Source: an uncultured Blautia sp. (GTDB taxonomy: Bacteria > Bacillota > Clostridia > Lachnospirales > Lachnospiraceae). Taken from it: a stretch of 64,000 nt of DNA. The notes beneath the pieces are model-generated. The model worked only from the letters and a program-made list of their open reading frames with translations. It searched no databases and was not told where the DNA came from. Numbering within the stretch: the first letter of the stretch is position 1; each line of letters begins with the position of its first letter. The position numbers and the translations under genes were made by a program. Location of the stretch: assembly GCA_937893675.1 (NCBI GenBank), contig CALBGI010000024.1:1-64000 (forward strand). The letters run 5' to 3'. Shown here piece after piece: positions 25,190 through 32,976 of the stretch.

Positions 25190-25744
25190 TTACACAGTAA
25201 GAGATTTTTCTCTGTTTTGAATATAAGAAAGCTGTAAATTATGCATTTTGCGAAGCACATTGTACACAGGCTTAAACAAAAGCCCCGTCATGGCCACATT
25301 GCCGATACAGTGAGTGATATCATAGGGGATTCCGGAAACCCAGTAGGCAAATCCGGCGCCCGGACCCCCTGTGATAAAATAAGGAACCGCACACAAAAAG
25401 CCAAAGCACAGCCCATAAGCCCCTGCCAGCACACACCAGATGACCAGCGACTGGTTTTTCTGCATCGCCAGCACGATCAGGGCCAGAATCGTCCACACAT
25501 AAAGATAATTCAGCCACCAGATGCCGAAGCCATAGATGATCCCTTCGATCAGAGCAAAGGCATAGATAATGTAAAACACCTTTTTCTTATAAACGAGTGT
25601 GTAGGCAATGATCAGCATCGTTACCGGCTCAATATTCGGCAGAGCTGCCATGCCCACCTGTCCGATAACCAGAATGGCGCTCAACAGCCCCATGGTTACC
25701 ACGTAAATAATCTTCATGGAATTCTGCTTTGCTTTTTGGTTCAT
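25190..25744 (-). CDS. ECF transporter S component (vitamin-binding membrane subunit)
   Basis: A 184-residue protein with about six hydrophobic helices, the normal shape of a substrate-binding S component that docks on a shared EcfAAT module encoded elsewhere. The segment QVGMAALPNIEPVTMLIIAY in the first loop is typical of this group. It lies 12 bp after the DUF4430 gene, and the pair follows metG. S components next to DUF4430 proteins are usually assigned to cobalamin or related corrinoid uptake. I infer that here; the substrate is not proved by sequence. No terminator is seen after it. Confidence 0.85.
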   Translation of the reverse strand: MNQKAKQNSMKIIYVVTMGLLSAILVIGQVGMAALPNIEPVTMLIIAYTLVYKKKVFYIIYAFALIEGIIYGFGIWWLNYLYVWTILALIVLAMQKNQSLVIWCVLAGAYGLCFGFLCAVPYFITGGPGAGFAYWVSGIPYDITHCIGNVAMTGLLFKPVYNVLRKMHNLQLSYIQNREKSLTV

Positions 25745-25756
25745 AACATCCCTCGT

Positions 25757-26164
25757 TTAGTATCCAACGGTCAGTGTCAACTCGTAAGCTTCTCCGTCCG
25801 CAATGGGAGTCTGATCTGCTGAGGTGTTTACCTGCTCACCGGTTTTGGTGATGCACCACCATTCCTGGTTGCTCTCATCCGCAGCGATTCCGTTCACGCT
25901 TGTGATAAAGAGGCCAAACTCGCCTTCCTCTCCCTCTACCAGCTTTTCATCCTGCAGAACCTCGCCCAGAAATTCTCTGTCTGTCTGATAAGTGAACTCC
26001 TCACTTGCGCCGTCCTTGTCCACAACTGACACGGTAATGGTCTTCTGTCCCTCTGTGGGCGCTTTTTTTGTCGCAAAGTAGATCCCGATAAAAGCCGCCG
26101 CCACTACAACCAGAGCAATTACGGCAAGGATCGCCTTTTTGTTGTTTTTCTTTCCGCTTTCCAT
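25757..26164 (-). CDS. DUF4430 protein, membrane anchored, probable ligand-binding partner of the ECF component
   Basis: A 135-residue protein with an N-terminal anchor (residues 11-33, no lipobox cysteine) and an extracellular beta domain that begins KTITVSVVDKDGASEEFTY and ends with the family's GEAYELTLTVGY strand. DUF4430 resembles the C-terminal domain of transcobalamin/intrinsic factor. The start follows CAGGAGGATATT. It is 26 bp after metG and 12 bp before the ECF S component, so all three are likely one transcript under the Met T-box. Confidence 0.82.
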   Translation of the reverse strand: MESGKKNNKKAILAVIALVVVAAAFIGIYFATKKAPTEGQKTITVSVVDKDGASEEFTYQTDREFLGEVLQDEKLVEGEEGEFGLFITSVNGIAADESNQEWWCITKTGEQVNTSADQTPIADGEAYELTLTVGY

Positions 26165-26190
26165 AATATCCTCCTGTACCTTCTCTATCT

Positions 26191-28146
26191 TTAGCAGATC
26201 TCTGCACCTGCCGGCATATCCTTCTCCGGCGTGAGCAGAGCCAGATTTCCTTCTGCATCCTCCGCACAGAGGATCATGCCCTCACTCAGGATTCCCGCCA
26301 GCTTGGCCGGTTTCAGGTTGGTAACGACCATAACCTTTTTGCCCACCATTTCCTCCGGTGAATAATGTGCTTTGATGCCGGACACGATCTGGCGCACCTG
26401 GCTTCCGATTTTTACCTGGGAGCACAGAAGCTTTTTGGATTTTTTTACTGCCTCGCAGGCAATGATCTCTCCCACCTGGAACTGAAGCTTTTCAAAATCT
26501 TCAAAGGTAATTTCCGCCTTCGGCTCAAGATCAATGACATTTTCCTCTGCCGCAGGCGCCTCTTCCTGCACCGGAGGATGCAGCTGCGCCACGCGCTCCA
26601 GAACCTCGTTGACATCCAGTCGGGCAAAAAGGATTTCCGGCTTATCTGTCACCTTGTTTCCATTCGGATACAGACCAAACTCCTGAAGCTCTTCCAGGGT
26701 TCTGTCCTTTGCATTTAACTGCGCTAGGATCCGCTGTGTGGTTTCCGGCATAAAGGATTTCAGAAGAACCGCGCCAATACAGATACCCTCCACCAGATTG
26801 TAGAGAACCGTTGCCAGACGATCCTGCTTTGTTTCATCCTTTGCAAGCGCCCAGGGCATCGTCTCGTCAATGTATTTGTTGCAGCGTTTAAACAGGGCAA
26901 ACACCTCTGTCATGGCGTCTGCCACACGAAGCTTATCCATTTTTTCGGAAACCTTTGCCGGAACGCCCAGAACAAAGCTTTTCAGCTCCTCGTCAACCGG
27001 CTCTGCCACGCCCTTATCTTCCACAACTCCGCCAAAATATTTGTTGGACATGGAAATGGTACGGTTCACCAGATTTCCCAGGGTGTTGGCAAGCTCAGAA
27101 TTCAAACGCTCCACCATCAGCTCCCAGGTGATCACACCGTCATTTTCAAAAGGCATTTCGTGAAGCACAAAATAACGCACCGCATCCACGCCAAAGAAAT
27201 CCACAAGCTCATCTGCATAAAGCACGTTTCCTTTGGATTTGCTCATCTTGCCGTCTCCCTGCAGAAGCCACGGATGACCAAATACCTGCTTTGGCAGCGG
27301 CAGATCCAGAGACATCAGGAAAATCGGCCAGTAAATCGTATGGAAGCGGATAATATCCTTTCCGATCAGATGCAGATCTGCCGGCCACAGCTTGCCGAAC
27401 TGCTCGCTGCTTTCTCCGTCACAGTCATAGCCAATTCCGGTAATGTAGTTGGTAAGCGCATCCAACCATACATAAACCACATGATTCGGGTCAAAATCTA
27501 CCGGGATCCCCCACTTGAAGGAGGTTCTGGATACGCACAGATCCTGCAGTCCCGGAAGGAGGAAGTTGTTCATCATCTCGTTTTTGCGGGACTCCGGCTG
27601 AATAAACTCCGGATGGGTATTAATATGCTCAATGAGGCGGTCCGCATATTTGCTCATTCTGAAGAAATAAGCCTCTTCCTTGGCCGGTTTTACCTCACGG
27701 CCGCAATCCGGGCATTTGCCGTCCACAAGCTGAGATTCTGTCCAGAAGGATTCGCAGGGAGTACAGTACATTCCCTCATAGGCGCCCTTGTAGATATCTC
27801 CCTTGGCATACATTTTTTTGAAAATCTTCTTCACCTGTGCCTCGTGGTCTGCGTCTGTGGTGCGGATAAATTTGTCATAGGAGGTGTTCATCAGATCCCA
27901 GATCCCCCGGATCTCTCCCGCCACATTGTCCACAAATTCCTTCGGCGTTATACCTGCCTCGGCAGCCTTCAGCTCAATCTTCTGGCCATGCTCGTCAGTT
28001 CCGGTCTGGAAAAACACATCGTAGCCCTGCTGGCGTTTGTAACGCGCGATCGCGTCTGCCAAAACAATTTCATAGGTATTTCCGATGTGAGGTTTGCCGG
28101 ATGTATAGGCAATGGCTGTTGTAATGTAATACTTCTGCTTGTCCAT
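26191..28146 (-). CDS. metG: Methionyl-tRNA synthetase
   Basis: Charges tRNA-Met. The start is the ATG at 28146 (MDKQKYYITTAIAYTSGKPH), after AAAAGGAG, giving 651 residues. The HIGN-type signature is near residue 20, a four-cysteine zinc knuckle (CTPC with CPDC) is near residues 127-147, and KMSKS begins near residue 300. The last 110 residues are the EMAP-like tRNA-binding domain (GEIIACEAVKKSKKLL), as in the clostridial dimeric form. A T-box leader for methionine precedes it. Confidence 0.96.
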   Translation of the reverse strand: MDKQKYYITTAIAYTSGKPHIGNTYEIVLADAIARYKRQQGYDVFFQTGTDEHGQKIELKAAEAGITPKEFVDNVAGEIRGIWDLMNTSYDKFIRTTDADHEAQVKKIFKKMYAKGDIYKGAYEGMYCTPCESFWTESQLVDGKCPDCGREVKPAKEEAYFFRMSKYADRLIEHINTHPEFIQPESRKNEMMNNFLLPGLQDLCVSRTSFKWGIPVDFDPNHVVYVWLDALTNYITGIGYDCDGESSEQFGKLWPADLHLIGKDIIRFHTIYWPIFLMSLDLPLPKQVFGHPWLLQGDGKMSKSKGNVLYADELVDFFGVDAVRYFVLHEMPFENDGVITWELMVERLNSELANTLGNLVNRTISMSNKYFGGVVEDKGVAEPVDEELKSFVLGVPAKVSEKMDKLRVADAMTEVFALFKRCNKYIDETMPWALAKDETKQDRLATVLYNLVEGICIGAVLLKSFMPETTQRILAQLNAKDRTLEELQEFGLYPNGNKVTDKPEILFARLDVNEVLERVAQLHPPVQEEAPAAEENVIDLEPKAEITFEDFEKLQFQVGEIIACEAVKKSKKLLCSQVKIGSQVRQIVSGIKAHYSPEEMVGKKVMVVTNLKPAKLAGILSEGMILCAEDAEGNLALLTPEKDMPAGAEIC

Positions 28147-28277
28147 GATCTTTCTCCTTTTCCTTATATATGGGTATCTGGCGGTCACCTGATCCCTGTC
28201 TGTCGCAGAACAGAGAATCCTGCTCCGCGGCGCGCTTTTGTGCCGCAGGAACCTTAGATCGTAATTTCCTGTGACAT

Positions 28278-28560
28278 AAAAAAAGCCCCTGCCCCTGCAT
28301 TGAAAAGGACGAGAGCCTTACGCTTCGTGTTACCACCTTTTTTCATCTCTGTCTCACAACAGAGATCTTACCGGGTACTCCAAAACCTTATACCCTCCCG
28401 CTATAACAGGCGGACCTGTCGCAGCCTGTGCCCTGTGGCAGTCGGTGCGCGGCTCCGGGACCATCTTCTTCCATGCTCTTCGTATCTCCTTCCACCTGCA
28501 GAGACTCTCTGGAACGCTTCCTATGGAATACTCTTCCCTTCCTGGCCTTTGGCTTTTCTG
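28278..28560 (-). promoter_or_regulatory. T-box riboswitch leader of metG (Met)
   Basis: On the minus strand the leader has a stem I with an AGTA bulge and an AGAGAG..GGTGGAAG distal region. An ATG that can serve as the methionine specifier lies at 28462-28464, after GAAG. The T-box AAGGTGGTAACACG is at about 28322-28337. A terminator stem of about 12 bp with seven T residues ends at 28278. Uncharged tRNA-Met would pair with both sites and prevent termination. The specifier position is my best reading; the T-box and terminator are clear. Confidence 0.88.
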
Positions 28561-28615
28561 TTATTTAACTTATCATTAATAAAGAAGGTTGTCAAGGATT
28601 GCGAAAAATTTCCTA

Positions 28616-28644
28616 TTGACAAATCCCCTTTTGTCCCATATACT
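28616..28644 (+). promoter_or_regulatory. Promoter of the perR-like gene
   Basis: A consensus TTGACA (28616-28621), a 17-bp spacer and TATACT (28639-28644). Just downstream TAATTGTTGTTATTA (28653-28667) is a degraded 7-1-7 Per-box-like sequence, so autoregulation is possible but weakly supported. Confidence 0.75.
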
Positions 28645-28690
28645 GATATCAGTAATTGTTGTTATTATTATTAAGAAAGGAGGCACTGCC

Positions 28691-29089
28691 ATGGCAACGC
28701 TGAAATACAGCCGCCAACGGGAATCCATCAAAGAATTTCTTATGACGAGAACCGACCATCCGACTGCGGATACTGTATATGAGAACCTTCGGCTTATTTA
28801 TCCCAATATCAGCCTTGGAACTGTATATCGGAATCTGTCGCTGCTGGCCGATATCGGCGAAATCAGAAAGCTTCCCAGCGCTTCCGGCGCAGACCGCTTT
28901 GACGGCCGAACGGAACCTCACTGCCATTTCACCTGCACCTGCTGTAATCGGGTCATTGATATGGGCAGCCAGGGAATCGACGCATTGATGAAAGCTGCCG
29001 GGGATAACTTCAAGGGAGTGATTTCTGACTGCAGCGCCAACTTCTACGGACTTTGCGAGGATTGCATAAAAAAAGAAAAAACTCACTGA
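28691..29089 (+). CDS. perR: Fur-family regulator, PerR-like
   Basis: A 132-residue metalloregulator. The start is ATG at 28691 after AAGGAGG; an earlier frame start at 28589 overlaps the promoter. The winged helix contains TADTVYENLRLIYPNISLGT. The zinc site has CxxC pairs at Cys82/Cys85 and Cys122/Cys125, and the sensing site has Asp71, His77 and His79 in DGRTEPHCH, the PerR rather than Fur pattern. Its neighbours are two rubrerythrins, one with a Per-box-like operator, so it probably represses peroxide-defence genes until Fe-dependent oxidation releases it. Confidence 0.88.
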   Translation: MATLKYSRQRESIKEFLMTRTDHPTADTVYENLRLIYPNISLGTVYRNLSLLADIGEIRKLPSASGADRFDGRTEPHCHFTCTCCNRVIDMGSQGIDALMKAAGDNFKGVISDCSANFYGLCEDCIKKEKTH

Positions 29090-29096
29090 ATCACTC

Positions 29097-29125
29097 TTGA
29101 CAAAATGAAAAAGATGTGCTAAATT
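29097..29125 (+). promoter_or_regulatory. Promoter of the reverse rubrerythrin gene
   Basis: A consensus TTGACA (29097-29102), a 17-bp spacer and TAAATT (29120-29125), starting 8 bp after the perR stop. A palindrome overlaps the expected start of transcription. Confidence 0.75.
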
Positions 29126-29129
29126 AAAA

Positions 29130-29144
29130 TAGTAATAATTACTA
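29130..29144. promoter_or_regulatory. Per-box-like operator
   Basis: TAGTAATAATTACTA is a perfect 7-1-7 inverted repeat, the architecture of PerR boxes (consensus TTATAATNATTATAA), and shares most of its A/T pattern. It begins 4 bp after the -10 element, so a bound repressor would block initiation. Confidence 0.75.
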
Positions 29145-29190
29145 TTATTGATTAACAAAAAATTTTAATAAAGAAAAGGAGAATAAAACA

Positions 29191-29733
29191 ATGGCAAAAT
29201 GGGTATGTAATGTTTGTGGTTATGTTCATGAAGGAGATGCAGCACCGGAGGTATGTCCGATCTGTAAAGCACCGGCTGACAAATTTTCCAAGCAGGACAG
29301 CGAAATGAGCTGGGCAGCTGAGCATGTAGTAGGCGTAGCTCAGGGCGTAAGCGAAGACATCCTTGCAGATCTTCGTGCAAACTTCGAGGGCGAGTGCTCT
29401 GAAGTTGGTATGTACCTGGCAATGGCTCGTGTAGCTCACAGAGAAGGATATCCGGAAATCGGTCTTTACTGGGAAAAAGCAGCTTGGGAAGAGGCTGAGC
29501 ACGCTTCCAAATTTGCAGAGCTCCTGGGCGAAGTTGTTACCGACAGCACCAAAAAGAACCTTGAGATGCGTGTTGCAGCAGAAAACGGCGCTACCGCTGG
29601 AAAATTCGACCTTGCAAAACGTGCAAAAGCTGCAAACCTTGACGCAATTCATGACACTGTTCATGAGATGGCCAGAGACGAAGCTCGTCACGGAAAAGCC
29701 TTCGCTGGTCTTCTGAAGAGATACTTCGGCTAA
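29191..29733 (+). CDS. Reverse rubrerythrin (rubredoxin domain first)
   Basis: A 180-residue peroxide-reducing protein in which the rubredoxin-like FeS4 site (Cys6, Cys9, Cys22, Cys25) precedes the four-helix diiron domain. Iron ligands are visible in EGECSEVGMY, EAAWEEAEHA and ARDEARHGKAF. This order is the reverse of classical rubrerythrin and typical of clostridial revRbr, which takes NADH-derived electrons to reduce H2O2 and O2. The start follows AAAAGGAG. It lies behind the Per-box promoter, 101 bp after perR. Confidence 0.95.
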   Translation: MAKWVCNVCGYVHEGDAAPEVCPICKAPADKFSKQDSEMSWAAEHVVGVAQGVSEDILADLRANFEGECSEVGMYLAMARVAHREGYPEIGLYWEKAAWEEAEHASKFAELLGEVVTDSTKKNLEMRVAAENGATAGKFDLAKRAKAANLDAIHDTVHEMARDEARHGKAFAGLLKRYFG

Positions 29734-29773
29734 ATCTCATCTATTCAACCGAACAGACGAACCTTATAAATTC

Positions 29774-29799
29774 AGAGCCTGGGAAACATCCCGGGCTCT
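29774..29799 (+). terminator. Hairpin between the two rubrerythrin genes
   Basis: AGAGCCTGGG and CCCGGGCTCT form a 10-bp stem with one wobble pair around a six-base loop. Only a short T stretch follows, so it may attenuate rather than fully stop transcription into the second rubrerythrin. Confidence 0.6.
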
Positions 29800-29856
29800 C
29801 TTGATACTATGAAAAGCTCTGTTGTCACAGTATTTTCAGCAAAGGAGGATTTCTTT

Positions 29857-30393
29857 ATGTCAAAATACGCCGGAACCAAAACCGAAAAAAATCTGATGGA
29901 CGCTTTCGCCGGTGAATCCCAGGCGAGAAACAAATACACCTACTACGCTTCTGCAGCAAAAAAAGCCGGCTACGAACAGCTGGCCGCCCTGTATCTGGAA
30001 ACAGCGGAGCAGGAAAAAGAACATGCCAAAATGTGGTTCAAAGAATTTCACGGAATTCAGGATGTAGCCGCAAATCTTGAGGATGCTGCCGCAGGCGAAA
30101 ATTACGAATGGACGGACATGTATGCACGCATGGCGAGAGAAGCAAGAGAAGAAGGCTTTGAGGAGCTGGCTCTCAAATTCGAAGGCGTTGCAAAGGTAGA
30201 AGCCGCTCACGAAAAGCGCTACAAAAAGCTTCTGGAATCCTACAGAGCAGATAAAACCTTTAAAGGCGATGCTCCTCTTGGCTGGAAATGCCGCAACTGC
30301 GGATATGTACATATGGCCGAGGAAGCACCCGAGATCTGCCCGGTATGCGCGCATCCAAAAGCATACTTCGAAAGAAAAGTGGAAAATTACTAA
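29857..30393 (+). CDS. rbr: Rubrerythrin (classical domain order)
   Basis: A 178-residue peroxidase. The start is the ATG at 29857 after AAAGGAGG, not the frame's first ATG at 29809. The diiron four-helix domain comes first (FAGESQARNKYTYYASAA, ETAEQEKEHAKMW, KVEAAHEKRY) and the rubredoxin domain last, with CRNCGY and CPVCAH. With the reverse rubrerythrin it gives two versions of the same defence in tandem, under a shared PerR-like regulator. A strong terminator follows. Confidence 0.95.
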   Translation: MSKYAGTKTEKNLMDAFAGESQARNKYTYYASAAKKAGYEQLAALYLETAEQEKEHAKMWFKEFHGIQDVAANLEDAAAGENYEWTDMYARMAREAREEGFEELALKFEGVAKVEAAHEKRYKKLLESYRADKTFKGDAPLGWKCRNCGYVHMAEEAPEICPVCAHPKAYFERKVENY

Positions 30394-30397
30394 AAAA

Positions 30398-30437
30398 CAG
30401 CTCTGCCGGCATCCTTGCCGGCGGAGCTGCTTTTTTT
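30398..30437 (+). terminator. Terminator after rubrerythrin
   Basis: CAGCTC-T-GCCGGC pairs with GCCGGC-G-GAGCTG around a six-base loop and is followed by seven T residues. Confidence 0.9.
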
Positions 30438-30449
30438 ACAGTTCTGTCA

Positions 30450-31427
30450 TCATTCTGTTTTTTCTTCCAAAACCAGCGCTGCCTCTCCCAACCGATCATA
30501 AATCGTCTTCGCATCCTGAAAATGATCCGTATCTCCAGGGGCTCCGGCCGTCACCAGAATATATTCCCGGCCGTTAATCTCTGCAAAGCTTGCCAGACAA
30601 TGCCCGGCCTGACTGGTAAATCCGGTCTTGCCGCCAAGAATTTCTCCGCCTGTCACTCCGGTATCTCCGATTCCTTTGAACAGCGTGCTGTAAAAGGTAA
30701 TTCCTTCCGGATGCAGATTTGTCGCCGCCGTGCTGTGCACCGGGCTTGTGATGATCTCCCGGAACACATCATTTCGAAGCCCGGCTTTCAGAAGGATCGC
30801 CATGTCTTTCACACTGCTGTAGTGCTCCGGGTCATGGAGCCCGGTGGTATCACGAAACTGGGTGTTCTCCATTCCCAGCTTTTCTGCTTTTTTGTTCATC
30901 AGCTCCACAAATCCCTCTTTGGAGCCCCCGGCAGCATTTGCCAGAGCTCGGCAGCACTCCGCTCCCGAAGGCAGCATTGCTCCGTAAAGCAAATCCCGAA
31001 CACTCACGCTTTCGCCGGGCTGGAATCCCGCCTGAGTGGCATCCTCCTCCACAAGACCGGCAAAAATCTCATCTGTCAGAAGAATTTCCTGATCCAGATC
31101 TTCCAGCTCCTCTATGGCAACCAGAACCGTCATCATCTTTGTCATAGATGCCGGATAAATCCGCCCTGCGCTGTCTATTTCCCCCAGGATTTTGCCGCCC
31201 TGCGCCTGCATCAGCACTGCATTGGGGCTGTGAATCCCGCTGATATCCAGCTCTTTTACTGTCGGACGCGTCACCTCCCGCATCCAGTCTCCAATCCCCC
31301 GGTTCCAGCCGATCATCAGAATTAAGGCTGTCACTGCCAGAATCTCAATAAACACACAAAACACCAGACGTCCGGCTCTTGCGTTCTTCCTGCGTCTGCT
31401 ATTTCTTCCATATCTTCCTGTTGCCAA
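30450..31427 (-). CDS. D-alanyl-D-alanine carboxypeptidase (S11 family)
   Basis: A membrane-anchored 325-residue penicillin-binding protein that trims the terminal D-Ala of peptidoglycan stems. The start is a TTG after GGGGAG; no better start is seen. One N-terminal helix (residues 21-41) anchors it, and no C-terminal amphipathic tail is obvious. Motifs: SMTK at Ser94-Lys97, SGA at 154-156 (many relatives have SGN) and KTG at 267-269. The missing asparagine is seen in some clostridial homologues, but it is worth noting. It converges with the rubrerythrin gene. Confidence 0.9.
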   Translation of the reverse strand: MATGRYGRNSRRRKNARAGRLVFCVFIEILAVTALILMIGWNRGIGDWMREVTRPTVKELDISGIHSPNAVLMQAQGGKILGEIDSAGRIYPASMTKMMTVLVAIEELEDLDQEILLTDEIFAGLVEEDATQAGFQPGESVSVRDLLYGAMLPSGAECCRALANAAGGSKEGFVELMNKKAEKLGMENTQFRDTTGLHDPEHYSSVKDMAILLKAGLRNDVFREIITSPVHSTAATNLHPEGITFYSTLFKGIGDTGVTGGEILGGKTGFTSQAGHCLASFAEINGREYILVTAGAPGDTDHFQDAKTIYDRLGEAALVLEEKTE

Positions 31428-31575
31428 AATGTTACTCCCCTTTTTATATTTTCACACATTATAATACCCAAATCTCTAATCTATATCTAAATAGTACTCC
31501 TCCTTCCCCCTGCACTCATTAAATGTTCATATTATATCACGCACGTTCTCTTTTCTGTACTTATATTTTCCCGAC

Positions 31576-31644
31576 AGCGGCGGCCAACAGGGGGAGCGCG
31601 AGGAGGACATGCGGCCTTCGCAACTTTGAGCTTGTCCCCCTCGC
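31576..31644. repeat. Hairpin repeat copy B
   Basis: The lead GCGGCGGCCAACAGGGG is the same as in copy A at 5632. A 12-bp stem (31598-31609 with 31633-31644, one mismatch) encloses a 23-base loop at 31610-31632 identical to the loop of copy A. The stem differs from copy A at its loop-proximal end (GACA/TGTC instead of AG/CT) but both arms change together. It lies between the carboxypeptidase promoter region and rplA, in the same orientation as copy A. Confidence 0.8.
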
Positions 31645-31655
31645 CCCCTTAACAC

Positions 31656-31686
31656 AAAAGGCTCCCCCGCATTCGCGGGAAAGCCC
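31656..31686 (-). terminator. Terminator of the rplK-rplA operon
   Basis: On the minus strand GGGCT..CCCGC pairs with GCGGG..AGCC around GAAT, followed by TTTTGTG. It begins 15 bp past the rplA stop. Confidence 0.8.
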
Positions 31687-31700
31687 TCTCATTTCATCTA

Positions 31701-32393
31701 TTATGCTAATTTCATCGGATTGATTCGCACGCCAGGTCCCATTGTCGGAGCGATTGTCACGCTTCTTAAATACTGACCTTTCAGAGTGCTGGGTCTTGCC
31801 TTGAGAATAGCATCCATCAGCGCCTGGAAGTTGTCGCTTAACTGTTCCTCGGTAAAGGAAGCCTTACCAACCGGAACATGGATAATGTTGGTTTTGTCAA
31901 GACGGTACTCAACCTTACCTGCTTTGATCTCGTTTACCGCTTTGGTAACGTCCATGGTTACAGTTCCGGCTTTGGGGTTCGGCATAAGACCTTTCGGTCC
32001 AAGTACACGGCCCAGACGTCCAACAACGCCCATCATGTCCGGTGTTGCAACAACTACGTCAAAATCAAGCCATCCTTCGTTCTGGATCTTCGGAATCAGT
32101 TCCTCTGCTCCAACGAACTCAGCGCCTGCTGCTTTTGCTTCTTCAGCTTTTGCATCCTTTGCGAAAACAAGTACGCGAACCTGTTTTCCGGTTCCGTGAG
32201 GCAGTACAACGGCTCCACGAACCTGCTGGTCTGCATGACGTCCATCACAGCCTGTACGGATATGCGCTTCGATGGTCTCGTCAAATTTTGCAACAGCTGC
32301 CTTCTTTACAAGGCTGATAGCTTCTGCGGTATCATATAATGTTGCGCGGTCAACTGCTTTTGCAGCCTCCACGTATTTCTTTCCTCGTTTCAT
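31701..32393 (-). CDS. rplA: 50S ribosomal protein L1
   Basis: A 230-residue L1 stalk protein that also represses its own operon by binding mRNA in many bacteria. The start is the ATG at 32393 (MKRGKKYVEAAK) after AGGAGG; an upstream ATG at 32435 precedes the ribosome binding site. The NPKAGTVTMDVTKAVNEIKAGK and PVGKASFTEEQL motifs are normal. A GTGGGAGGG element, also present ahead of rplK, lies in the leader just before the binding site. Confidence 0.97.
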   Translation of the reverse strand: MKRGKKYVEAAKAVDRATLYDTAEAISLVKKAAVAKFDETIEAHIRTGCDGRHADQQVRGAVVLPHGTGKQVRVLVFAKDAKAEEAKAAGAEFVGAEELIPKIQNEGWLDFDVVVATPDMMGVVGRLGRVLGPKGLMPNPKAGTVTMDVTKAVNEIKAGKVEYRLDKTNIIHVPVGKASFTEEQLSDNFQALMDAILKARPSTLKGQYLRSVTIAPTMGPGVRINPMKLA

Positions 32394-32407
32394 TTCTATA
32401 ACCTCCT

Positions 32408-32435
32408 GTGGTATTTGCGGGGATTGCCCTCCCAC
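32408..32435 (-). promoter_or_regulatory. Putative L1-binding leader element ahead of rplA
   Basis: On the minus strand GTGGGAGGG...CCCC...ATACCAC can fold with GTGG/CCAC and GGG/CCC pairing and an internal asymmetric loop. It ends right before the AGGAGG of rplA. The same design occurs ahead of rplK. It resembles the L1 target in 23S rRNA, but the match is by eye. Confidence 0.55.
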
Positions 32436-32488
32436 TCACTATAATTTGGGGTAACACTACGGTCACTAATTAAAAAGTGTTCAATGCC

Positions 32489-32914
32489 TTAGTCAACAAC
32501 TTCGATTCCCATGCTTCTTGCAGTTCCTGCAATCATGCTCATAGCAGCCTCAAGAGATGCTGCGTTCAGGTCTTTCATCTTCATCTCAGCGATTTCCTGA
32601 ACCTGAGCCTTGGTAACCTTTGCAACTTTTGTCTTGTTCGGCACGCCGGATCCGGATTTGATGTTTGCAGCTTTCTTAAGAAGAACTGCTGCCGGCGGAG
32701 TTTTGGTTATGAAGCTGAAACTTCTGTCTGCGTAAACAGTGATTACAACCGGGATGATCAGGTCGCCCTGGTCTGCTGTTCTTGCGTTAAACTCTTTTGT
32801 GAACTGAACGATATTTACACCATGCTGTCCAAGAGCCGGACCAACAGGCGGAGCTGGTGTTGCCTTACCAGCCGGAATCTGTAATTTGATATATCCTGTT
32901 ACTTTCTTTGCCAT
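32489..32914 (-). CDS. rplK: 50S ribosomal protein L11
   Basis: A 141-residue protein of the GTPase centre. The start is the ATG at 32914 (MAKKVTGYIKLQIPAGKATP), eight bases after AGGAGG; a GTG nine bases earlier lies too close to that site. The PAPPVGPALGQHGVNI motif and the C-terminal RNA-binding SGSGVPNKTKV segment are intact. It precedes rplA by 95 bp. Confidence 0.97.
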   Translation of the reverse strand: MAKKVTGYIKLQIPAGKATPAPPVGPALGQHGVNIVQFTKEFNARTADQGDLIIPVVITVYADRSFSFITKTPPAAVLLKKAANIKSGSGVPNKTKVAKVTKAQVQEIAEMKMKDLNAASLEAAMSMIAGTARSMGIEVVD

Positions 32915-32930
32915 TTTCGGCACCTCCTAT

Positions 32931-32960
32931 GTGGTATTGGCGGGGGTTTGTCCCTCCCAC
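32931..32960 (-). promoter_or_regulatory. Putative L1-binding leader element ahead of rplK
   Basis: GTGGGAGGG...CCCCC...ATACCAC just before the rplK binding site, the same pattern as in front of rplA (GTGG/CCAC outer pair, GGG/CCC inner pair). Two copies in one operon would let L1 control both cistrons. Confidence 0.55.
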
Positions 32961-32976
32961 GATATTGTTACCTTTG

